A stretch of 25,708 bases of DNA from CALREA01 sp041674865 (GTDB taxonomy: Bacteria > Patescibacteriota > Gracilibacteria > UBA1369 > UBA12463). The notes below the pieces were generated by a model, which saw only the letters and a program-made list of their open reading frames with translations, was not told the origin of the DNA and did no database searches. Numbering within the stretch: the stretch's first letter is position 1; each line of letters begins with the position of its first letter. Both the position numbers and the translations under genes were made by a program. The stretch is taken from assembly GCA_041674865.1 (NCBI GenBank), contig JBAYUX010000013.1, forward strand, positions 1-25,708. Reading direction: 5' to 3'. Of the stretch, positions 1 to 8,156 are shown one piece after another.

Positions 1-413
1 CGCACTTCGCTGAGGTTTTTTGTTGCAACTTGCTTGTCGAATGCATAGGCAACTTGACACCTATCACCCTGAACTCCAACTACAGTTGCCTCATAAAAAG
101 GTCCGCTCATGTATTGCGCGATGACTTTGCTTCCTATTTTTATCACATTATTTTCCGGAGCTGCATCAGTAATGAGTTCTTCTTTTGAAAGACACTTTTC
201 GTCTCCATCGTTATACAATATGTTAAATCCTTTTTCGCAAGTTTTGTTAATTTTTCCCGGGTACCAGACTTTTGTCGTCCACTCTCCGTACACCTGGTCA
301 CCTACAGAAAATCCACCTTTTCTTTCGAAAAATAAATATGTGGCTGCTGTTACGAGAAGCGCGAGAATGATAACAGCAATGAGCATAGAGCCAGAACGGC
401 TTTCTTTAGACAT
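1..413 (-). CDS. Membrane-anchored protein with tandem Tudor-like repeats (partial, C-terminus off window)
   Basis: The reading frame starts at ATG 413 and runs off the left edge after 137 codons. Residues 1-9 are polar, about 10-28 form one hydrophobic helix (MLIAVIILALLVTAATYLFF), and the rest is soluble. Two similar segments follow. The first, about residues 36-80, has GDQVYGEWTTKVWYPGKI, then YNDGDEKCL. The second, about 93-137, has GSKVIAQYMSGPFYEATVVG, then a VAYAFDKQ strand. Both resemble the small barrel of Tudor/Agenet-type domains, in which a charged or aromatic surface binds a ligand. The inferred topology is a single-pass anchor, with the repeats on one face of the membrane. There is no Shine-Dalgarno; TTTAACC lies 10 bases ahead of the ATG. 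The Tudor call is from sequence pattern only, and the ligand is unknown. Confidence 0.7.
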   Translation of the reverse strand, partial: MSKESRSGSMLIAVIILALLVTAATYLFFERKGGFSVGDQVYGEWTTKVWYPGKINKTCEKGFNILYNDGDEKCLSKEELITDAAPENNVIKIGSKVIAQYMSGPFYEATVVGVQGDRCQVAYAFDKQVATKNLSEV

Positions 414-466
414 GTGTGAGTGAGGTTAAAATGTGAGCTGTCTGTTTTTCAACTTAGTCGTCTTGA

Positions 467-475
467 AGTATAACA
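467..475 (-). promoter_or_regulatory. Extended -10 promoter for the Tudor-like gene
   Basis: On the minus strand this reads TGTTATACT, an extended -10 (TGN plus TATACT, hexamer at 467-472). No good -35 hexamer is seen at 17 bases. Transcription would start near 460, giving a leader of about 47 bases. Confidence 0.5.
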
Positions 476-535
476 ATCGGCTTCTAAAAAGTCTAACGAC
501 CCGATGAGCGCGCAGTGGAGTTATGATTTTAGAGT

Positions 536-564
536 TTGACTTCCGCCTGCTTTTCAACTACTTT
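536..564 (+). promoter_or_regulatory. Promoter of tRNA-Ile
   Basis: TTGACT (536-541), a 17-base spacer, then TACTTT (559-564). The same -10 variant and spacing occur in the promoter at 15459-15487, which supports both. The start would be near 571, about 40 bases ahead of the tRNA. Confidence 0.5.
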
Positions 565-610
565 ATTGCTTGCCGTTTTTAAGTTTTAAATGGCCTTTTA
601 AATACAATGC

Positions 611-687
611 GGGCGATTAGCTCAGGTGGTTAGAGCGCAGTCCTGATAAGACTGAGGTCCGTGGTTCAAGTCCACGATCGCCCACCA
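611..687 (+). tRNA. tRNA-Ile (anticodon GAT)
   Basis: Acceptor arms GGGCGAT (611-617) and ATCGCCC (677-683) pair fully, followed by discriminator A and an encoded CCA (685-687). The anticodon loop CTGATAA gives GAT, and the T arm GTGGTTCAAGTCCAC is intact. tRNA-Ile(GAT) commonly sits in the 16S-23S spacer, but here it has its own promoter and terminator, 0.77 kb ahead of 23S and with no 16S upstream. Confidence 0.96.
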
Positions 688-698
688 GGAATAAGTTC

Positions 699-728
699 AG
701 TAGCAATTTAGTTTGCTACTTTCTTTTC
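699..728 (+). terminator. Intrinsic terminator after tRNA-Ile
   Basis: AGTAGCAA (699-706) pairs with TTGCTACT (713-720) around a 6-base loop, followed by a T-rich tract (TTTCTTTTC). It lies 11 bases after the tRNA and closes that unit. Confidence 0.75.
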
Positions 729-780
729 TGTATTACGTTTATATGCGTCTTGAGATATAATTCTCGGGCGTTCCTTTCTC

Positions 781-786
781 TATAAT
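781..786 (+). promoter_or_regulatory. -10 element (TATAAT) for the small membrane protein
   Basis: A perfect TATAAT lies 17 bases ahead of ATG 804, so the mRNA leader would be only about 10 bases. A second TATAAT at 756-761 could serve as well. No convincing -35 is visible for either. Confidence 0.4.
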
Positions 787-803
787 CCTCATCTCTACAC
801 TCT

Positions 804-1049
804 ATGGATCGAGTTCTTGCAGTTTTATTGGGCCTCCCGGCCGCCCTTTTGCTCGTTAAATATCGCCGTCAGGTAGGGGATCTCCTTGGTCCAATCAGCT
901 TTGCGGAGAGTTTTTTTGGACCTGGTGGCACGTACACCTTCGTCCTTCTTTTGGCTTTGTTGACCTTTATTCTGTCACTCATGTATGCCTTTGGAACCCT
1001 CCAGGAAATATTAACTGGTCCACTTGGACAAATCTTTGGCGCGAGATAG
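804..1049 (+). CDS. Small two-helix membrane protein, function unknown
   Basis: 81 residues. Two hydrophobic segments, about 3-18 (RVLAVLLGLPAALLLVKY) and about 44-66 (YTFVLLLALLTFILSLMYAF), flank a polar linker containing FFGPGGTY. The positive KYRR just after the first helix suggests this loop faces the cytoplasm. It is not SecG, AtpE or another two-helix family I can name. Small proteins of this general shape are frequent in CPR genomes, but I cannot give a function. It is a single-gene unit between the tRNA-Ile terminator and the rRNA promoter. The ATG is chosen because it follows TATAAT directly; there is no Shine-Dalgarno. Confidence 0.7.
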   Translation: MDRVLAVLLGLPAALLLVKYRRQVGDLLGPISFAESFFGPGGTYTFVLLLALLTFILSLMYAFGTLQEILTGPLGQIFGAR

Positions 1050-1107
1050 TCTCTTTTTAGCTTCGGAAAGCCAGAAACCGCACTTAGTAACTTTTCTTAA
1101 AATTCTC

Positions 1108-1136
1108 TTGACGCGTAGCTTGCCTGTGACTAATAT
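1108..1136 (+). promoter_or_regulatory. Promoter of the 23S-5S unit (or of a short leader RNA)
   Basis: TTGACG (1108-1113), a 17-base spacer, then TAATAT (1131-1136). Start expected near 1143. It is the best promoter upstream of 23S and the only good one ahead of the processing helix, whose 5' arm begins at 1293. Confidence 0.7.
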
Positions 1137-1180
1137 GTCCCAGCACGTGATCCTAACTTCACGCAACGAATTGGTACATT

Positions 1181-1194
1181 TGATCTCTCAAACA
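1181..1194 (+). promoter_or_regulatory. Leader motif copy 1, boxA-like
   Basis: TGATCTCTCAAACA resembles the antitermination boxA core (consensus TGCTCTTTAACA) and recurs at 1405-1420 as TGATCTCTCATAAACA. Placement in an rRNA leader upstream of a terminator-like hairpin fits antitermination. The assignment is inferred. Confidence 0.35.
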
Positions 1195-1266
1195 CACCAA
1201 CGCATAGTCTTCTCTTCAAAACATACTTTGGGCTAACCGCCATTATCGTATTGTCTTGAGTAGGAG

Positions 1267-1292
1267 AGTGTGCGAGAAGCACACTTTTTTTT
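1267..1292 (+). terminator. Terminator-like hairpin in the 23S leader
   Basis: AGTGTGC (1267-1273), loop GAGAA, GCACACT (1279-1285), then eight T (1285-1292). It has every feature of an intrinsic terminator, yet it lies between the rRNA promoter and the processing helix, whose first paired base is 1293. It may end the upstream transcript, act as an attenuator, or define a 150-base leader RNA. Confidence 0.75.
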
Positions 1293-1316
1293 GTCCATTG
1301 AAAATTCGGATAACAA
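1293..1316 (+). other. 23S processing helix, outer 5' arm
   Basis: These 24 bases pair with 4578-4601 (22 Watson-Crick pairs, one G-U, one mismatch). Further matched blocks lie inside: 1372-1386 with 4535-4549, 1390-1403 with 4521-4533, and 1434-1446 with 4475-4487. In rRNA precursors such helices are cut by RNase III. The pairing shows that the transcript must include 1293. Confidence 0.85.
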
Positions 1317-1404
1317 TAACAATGCAATGTAAAGCAAAATAGCAATGAAATGCAATTTTACTGGAACAATTAATAAATACTTAAGTATACTCTAATGTAT
1401 ACGG

Positions 1405-1420
1405 TGATCTCTCATAAACA
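1405..1420 (+). promoter_or_regulatory. Leader motif copy 2, boxA-like
   Basis: TGATCTCTCATAAACA, the second copy of the motif at 1181. It lies about 40 bases before mature 23S, inside the processing-helix arm. A boxA just ahead of 23S is known from other bacteria; here the role is inferred. Confidence 0.35.
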
Positions 1421-1460
1421 ACAATTACTCTTGTAATTGCTTGTTATAGAGAATTAAAGA

Positions 1461-4461
<3,001 letters not shown>

Positions 4462-4577
4462 TATTTTCTCTTACTAACAAGCAATTATAAGCGGTACTTG
4501 TTACCATTATAATTGCCAATCGTATACATAGAGCACTTAAGAATTTATTGATTCACACAGCATTTACTTGTAAAGTC

Positions 4578-4601
4578 TTGTTATCCGAATTTCCAGTGGA
4601 C
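4578..4601 (+). other. 23S processing helix, outer 3' arm
   Basis: Pairs with 1293-1316. Its last bases GTGGAC (4596-4601) can instead fold with GTCCAC (4608-4613) into a local 6-bp hairpin, so the two structures exclude each other. Confidence 0.8.
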
Positions 4602-4640
4602 CAGAAAGTCCACCTTTGTTCTTGAATAATTAGGAGTCAC

Positions 4641-4760
4641 AGTCTTGGTAACTCTAGAGAGTGGGGTACACCTGTTCCCATCCCGAACACAGAAGTTAAG
4701 CCGCTCTTCGCCAATGATACTTACACAATGTTGTAGGAAAAGTAGGGCGTTACCAAGACT
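4641..4760 (+). rRNA. rrf: 5S ribosomal RNA
   Basis: Helix I is AGTCTTGGTA (4641-4650) with TACCAAGACT (4751-4760). The universally conserved segment TCCCATCCCGAACACAGAAG lies inside, followed by GTTAAGCCGCTCTTCGCC. The terminal helix continues outward (TCAC with GTGA), so the mature ends could shift by a few bases. It follows 23S by about 180 bases, most of it processing-helix sequence, and is cotranscribed with it. Confidence 0.95.
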
Positions 4761-4801
4761 GTGATTCTTAATGAAAAAGACCAATCAAATGAATAAAATT
4801 G

Positions 4802-4834
4802 AAAAGACCATGTAGAGATTACATGGTCTTTTTT
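4802..4834. terminator. Bidirectional terminator between rRNA unit and TraC-like gene
   Basis: AAGACCATGTA (4804-4814), loop GAGAT, TACATGGTCTT (4820-4830), flanked by AAAA on the left and TTTTTT on the right. It can end both the rightward 5S transcript and the leftward prgI operon. Confidence 0.85.
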
Positions 4835-4860
4835 GTAGTTACTGTTCCGTTGCTTCGTCT

Positions 4861-5574
4861 TTATTCCCCCATATTGTACTCCTTCGCTTCCTTGAGCTTT
4901 TCGTTGCGGGAGACGACTGGGTTGTAGGTGTTGTAGAAGAGCTCGATGAGTTCTTGCGTCGTGAGTTGGTGAACCTTGAGTCCTAAGTTTTCGAGACCAC
5001 TCTGGATAGTGAGGATACGCTGAGCAAGTCCTTTGTGGAGTGATTCGAACTCGTCGTGGCGCTGTTTGACTTCAGAGTAGCTGTCTTTACCTCGGATCAT
5101 CTGCATCATCTTTTCGACGAAACTGATCGTCTGGGCTCGTGGTGGGTCGTAGGGAACGACAACAAGAAAGTCCTTCGACATAATATCGGCGTATTCAACG
5201 AGTCTGCTCACGAAATCGATGTACTCGTAGGTTTGCTTTTGGAGAAGGGGATTGCCCTGATCTTTTGCCTTTACTTTGAGACTGTCGATATACTTGTCGA
5301 CATCGAGTTTTCGGGACTTCACTACAATCTGAATTGGAAACTCGAGACTGTTTAAGAATGACTGGTATCCGAAACTAAGGGCGTTCTGTTCCTCCTCGGA
5401 TTTGAGGTTGAAGTTGATGCTTGTGGTTCGGAGAACCGCACGAATTCCTCCATTTTTTAGAATAAGCGTGTCGTCGTGGATCTCTGAGAAGGGGAGGTAG
5501 ATCTGCGTTCCCATGCCTGGAGTCTTTGAGCTTTTGCTATCTACGACTGTGTTTTTTGTGGTTGTATCTGCCAT
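4861..5574 (-). CDS. TraC/VirB4 N-terminal-like protein
   Basis: 237 soluble residues. About 23-165 (GTQIYLPFSEIHDDTLILKN onward, then LEFPIQIVVKSRKLD and KDFLVVVPYDP) match the usual layout of the N-terminal domain of conjugation ATPases of the VirB4/TraC type. No Walker A or B motif is present and the protein stops before an ATPase domain, so it is the N-terminal module alone. The C-terminal third is helical and charged. It follows prgI by 19 bases, a pairing common in CPR type IV secretion or pilus-like loci, where a full VirB4 gene often comes next. Here the rRNA terminator follows instead. CCCC lies 5 bases ahead of the ATG in place of a Shine-Dalgarno. Role inferred: membrane-complex scaffold. 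Confidence 0.65.
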   Translation of the reverse strand: MADTTTKNTVVDSKSSKTPGMGTQIYLPFSEIHDDTLILKNGGIRAVLRTTSINFNLKSEEEQNALSFGYQSFLNSLEFPIQIVVKSRKLDVDKYIDSLKVKAKDQGNPLLQKQTYEYIDFVSRLVEYADIMSKDFLVVVPYDPPRAQTISFVEKMMQMIRGKDSYSEVKQRHDEFESLHKGLAQRILTIQSGLENLGLKVHQLTTQELIELFYNTYNPVVSRNEKLKEAKEYNMGE

Positions 5575-5593
5575 ATCGTGGGGATATAAAGTT

Positions 5594-6043
5594 TTATTGT
5601 TTATTTGGATCCTTGGCCATGCCCTTGCTGTCGAGAATCTGTACGAGTGAGTCGAGCTTTTTCATTGTGTCTTCTTGATGCTCTTTTTTAGCATCTTCTG
5701 CGTCCTTAATTTTGTTTGTCTTTGGCTCTTCGAGTGGTGTTGCGACTTCTGCTGATCCTTTGATCCAGATTCGTTTCTGGGGAAGGTAGTAGTAGACGAA
5801 CATACTGGTAAGATACTGGAAAAACGTAAGGTCGTGAATTTTTACAAATGAGAATGCAATCGTGAGTCCTCCGAAGAAGAGCGTTGGCATAATCCATACT
5901 GGCCAAGTGTAGTCTTTCGAAAGATACGTGTAGACTCCATACGTGATACCTCCGCCTACTGCACAAATAATAAGTTGCATGAAGGTGAGTGGTCCGACGA
6001 TCGTGTCCGCGCGTTGTACGTCTTGTGGAACTTTGAACTGCAT
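5594..6043 (-). CDS. PrgI family membrane protein
   Basis: 149 residues. The start MQFKVPQDVQRADTIVGPLT is typical of the PrgI family found in conjugative elements and CPR genomes. Two transmembrane helices lie at about 19-41 (LTFMQLIICAVGGGITYGVY) and 48-69 (PVWIMPTLFFGGLTIAFSF). A juxtamembrane stretch YLTSMFVYYYLPQKRIWIKG follows, then a charged helical tail from about 95. PrgI resembles the small VirB3-like inner-membrane subunit of type IV secretion systems and is usually encoded beside VirB4. It has its own strong promoter (6097-6125), and the A/C-rich leader has no Shine-Dalgarno. The function without a full VirB4 in this window is unclear. Confidence 0.8.
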   Translation of the reverse strand: MQFKVPQDVQRADTIVGPLTFMQLIICAVGGGITYGVYTYLSKDYTWPVWIMPTLFFGGLTIAFSFVKIHDLTFFQYLTSMFVYYYLPQKRIWIKGSAEVATPLEEPKTNKIKDAEDAKKEHQEDTMKKLDSLVQILDSKGMAKDPNKQ

Positions 6044-6096
6044 AATGTTTTGTTGTGGTTTGTTTTTGCTTGTCTGAGTTTTTTTGACTTCTTTCT

Positions 6097-6125
6097 AGTA
6101 TAGCACAAAGCAGCCTCAGGTTCAA
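6097..6125 (-). promoter_or_regulatory. Promoter of the prgI-TraC-like operon
   Basis: On the minus strand: TTGAAC (6125-6120), 17-base spacer ending in TGC, then TATACT (6102-6097). Extended -10 and good -35. Start near 6090, leader about 46 bases, rich in A and C and probably unstructured. Confidence 0.75.
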
Positions 6126-6177
6126 GGGGGTGAGGGTTGGTTTCGGTATTATCCGGGGTTGGTAAGTCTGGGTGAAT

Positions 6178-8013
6178 TTAGTCCTTTTTGAGGATGGCCA
6201 AGAACGCCTCCTGCGGAATTTCGACGCGGCCGACCATTTTCATGCGTTTTTTGCCTTCCTTTTGCTTTTTGAGGAGCTTATCCTTTCGAGTTCGGTCACC
6301 TCCATACAGCTTTGCGGTAACGTCCTTTCTCATGGCTGAAATGGTCTCTCGAGCGATGATTTTGCCACCGATGGCAGCCTGGATGGCAATTTCGAACTGC
6401 ATCCTTGGAATCAGGTCTTTGAGCTTCTTGGTCATGCTTTGGCCCATACTCTGGGCTTCTTTTCGGTGGAGCATCATAGAAAGAGCTTCTACTTTTTCTG
6501 CGGCGACTAAGATATCCATTTTTACGAGATCACCTTCGCGGTAGTCGATAAATTCATAGTTCATGGAGGCGTAGCCGGCTGTGGCGCTCTTGAGTTTGTC
6601 ATAAAAGTCGATAACAATGGAGGCGAGAGGAATCTCTGCCGTAACGATGACGCGAACCTCGTCGATATATTGGATGTTTTTTTGAATACCACGTTTGTCC
6701 TGAACGAGACTAAGGATTCCTCCAAGATATTCTTTTGGCGTGACGAGCTCAACCTTCATCCAAGGTTCGAGAAGTGCGTCGATACGGGAAGGGTCTGGAA
6801 GGTCCGCAGGATTTGAAATAATTTCTTCAACGTTGTTACTGTGACGAACTTTGTATGAAACGCTTGGTGCTGTTACAACGAGATTCAAATTGTATTCGCG
6901 TTCGAGACGTTCTTGAACAATGTCGAGATGAAGAAGTCCAAGAAATCCGCAACGAAAACCATTTCCAAGTGCGCCGGACTGCTCTGGTTCGTAGACGAGT
7001 GATGAGTCGTTGAGTTTGAGTTTTTCGAGAGCATCGCGAAGGAGTGGAAAATCATCACCGTCGACACAAAAAACACTCGCGAAAACAAATGGTTTTACTA
7101 TCTTGTAACCAGGAAGGGGGGTTGCCTCTTCGATGGTTTTTTTTGTTGTGCCACGTGCCCAAACAGTATCACCAACTCGAGCATCACTGACTTCTTTCAC
7201 GCCGGTAATGATGTATCCAATTTCTCCTGCTGAAATTTTTTCTGATGGTTTGTATTTTGGCTTAAAGAAGCCAACTTCAAGAATATTTACCTCGAGACCA
7301 TTGTGAAGAAAATAAACTTTGTCATCACGTTTTGCCTCTCCTGACATGACGCGAACATACGTTACGATTCCTTTGTACGTGTCGTATGTTGAGTCAAAAA
7401 TAAGTGCTTTTAATTCTCCGCCTTCTTCTGTTTCCGGAGGTGGTGGAACACGTTCGATAATTGCATTCAAAACGGCGTCAACATTGGTTCCGTTTTTCGC
7501 AGAGATTGCGATGACCTCATCGCCGCCAATTCCGATCGTATTTTCAATTTCTTTGATAACTTTTTCTGGATCGCTCGCAGGAAGGTCGATTTTGTTAATG
7601 ACCGGAATCATCGTGAGATTGTGGTCGATCGCGAGGTAACAGTTACTGAGCGTTTGTGCCTGAATTCCTTGAGTTGCATCAACGACAAGAATCGCACCTT
7701 CACAAGCAGCAATACTTCGTGAAACTTCATAGGCGAAGTCGACGTGGCCGGGAGTATCGATGAGGTTGAGAATGAATCTCTCACCCTTGAATTCCGGTTT
7801 GTCGCCGGTATAGGTCCACTCCATACGAACTGGCGCGAGCTTTATAGTAATACCACGTTCCTGTTCGAGATCCATCGAGTCGAGCATCTGACCGTGTTTC
7901 ATGTCCCGCTGTTCGATCGTCTTGGTGATTTCGAGAAATCGGTCGGCCAGGGTGGATTTTCCATGGTCGATGTGGGCGATAATACAGAAATTTCGAATAT
8001 TTTTAGCTTTCAT
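6178..8013 (-). CDS. lepA: Elongation factor 4 (LepA)
   Basis: 611 residues, normal length for LepA/EF4, a ribosome-associated GTPase that affects translation under stress and during initiation or assembly. GTPase motifs are seen: P-loop AHIDHGKS (13-20), DTPGH (86-90), NKIDLP (140-145), and SAKNG near 178. The LepA-specific C-terminal domain ends with YGGDRTRKDKLLKKQKEGKK, which distinguishes it from EF-G and TypA. A TGGTACAAT promoter and two CCCGCTAGCAA repeats lie upstream, and the gene is divergent from the solute-binding protein operon. The start is the first ATG giving the standard MKAKNIRNFCIIAHIDHGKS N-terminus. No Shine-Dalgarno is present. Confidence 0.97.
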   Translation of the reverse strand: MKAKNIRNFCIIAHIDHGKSTLADRFLEITKTIEQRDMKHGQMLDSMDLEQERGITIKLAPVRMEWTYTGDKPEFKGERFILNLIDTPGHVDFAYEVSRSIAACEGAILVVDATQGIQAQTLSNCYLAIDHNLTMIPVINKIDLPASDPEKVIKEIENTIGIGGDEVIAISAKNGTNVDAVLNAIIERVPPPPETEEGGELKALIFDSTYDTYKGIVTYVRVMSGEAKRDDKVYFLHNGLEVNILEVGFFKPKYKPSEKISAGEIGYIITGVKEVSDARVGDTVWARGTTKKTIEEATPLPGYKIVKPFVFASVFCVDGDDFPLLRDALEKLKLNDSSLVYEPEQSGALGNGFRCGFLGLLHLDIVQERLEREYNLNLVVTAPSVSYKVRHSNNVEEIISNPADLPDPSRIDALLEPWMKVELVTPKEYLGGILSLVQDKRGIQKNIQYIDEVRVIVTAEIPLASIVIDFYDKLKSATAGYASMNYEFIDYREGDLVKMDILVAAEKVEALSMMLHRKEAQSMGQSMTKKLKDLIPRMQFEIAIQAAIGGKIIARETISAMRKDVTAKLYGGDRTRKDKLLKKQKEGKKRMKMVGRVEIPQEAFLAILKKD

Positions 8014-8020
8014 GGGCGGG

Positions 8021-8031
8021 TTGCTAGCGGG
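8021..8031 (-). repeat. lepA leader repeat, copy near the start codon
   Basis: On the minus strand CCCGCTAGCAA; the plus strand reads TTGCTAGCGGG. It is an exact copy of 8062-8072, 41 bases away, with a palindromic GCTAGC core. Possible operator or RNA-level control site. Confidence 0.5.
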
Positions 8032-8061
8032 GCGTTGTAATTTTTCAGCTTTGAAGGTCTT

Positions 8062-8072
8062 TTGCTAGCGGG
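8062..8072 (-). repeat. lepA leader repeat, copy at the transcription start
   Basis: Exact copy of the 11-base element at 8021. It covers the expected lepA transcription start, a position where a bound repressor would block initiation. Confidence 0.5.
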
Positions 8073-8075
8073 TAG

Positions 8076-8084
8076 ATTGTACCA
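8076..8084 (-). promoter_or_regulatory. Extended -10 of lepA
   Basis: Minus strand TGGTACAAT (hexamer TACAAT, 8081-8076). No good -35. Start near 8069, leader about 56 bases. Confidence 0.5.
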
Positions 8085-8095
8085 AGCATTCTGCT

Positions 8096-8124
8096 TTGCG
8101 AAAAGCCAAAAAAAATGCTATAAT
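8096..8124 (+). promoter_or_regulatory. Promoter of the solute-binding protein/phosphatase operon
   Basis: TTGCGA (8096-8101), 17-base spacer ending in TGC, then TATAAT (8119-8124): a consensus extended -10. Start near 8131, giving a 26-base leader without a Shine-Dalgarno. Confidence 0.75.
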
Positions 8125-8156
8125 GATTAGAAAAATACATATAAAAAATTCTTTGA

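Larger units (their letters stand above)
1050..1460 (+). other. rRNA promoter/leader region without protein genes
   Basis: This stretch holds no convincing gene. It contains the rRNA promoter (1108-1136), a terminator-like hairpin (1267-1292), two copies of a TGATCTCTCA-AACA motif (1181 and 1405), and the 5' half of the 23S processing helix (1293-1446). Its base composition is AT-rich towards 23S. Confidence 0.7.

Noticed and set aside
109..423. Rightward open frame of 104 codons
   Set aside because: It lies opposite the leftward Tudor-like gene, which has a promoter, a membrane anchor and repeated domain structure.
1024..1236. Rightward open frame of 70 codons in the rRNA leader
   Set aside because: It overlaps the end of the small membrane protein gene, runs across the rRNA promoter and has no protein-like composition.
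1143..1292. Known small RNA (6S, SRP or RNase P) in the 23S leader
   Set aside because: No conserved core of these RNAs is visible; a leader RNA remains possible and is reported as a finding.
5706..6125. Leftward open frame of 139 codons overlapping prgI
   Set aside because: Out of frame with prgI, which has clear family sequence and membrane helices; this frame is basic and low in structure.
6188..8040. Rightward open frames opposite lepA
   Set aside because: Shadows of a full-length conserved GTPase gene.
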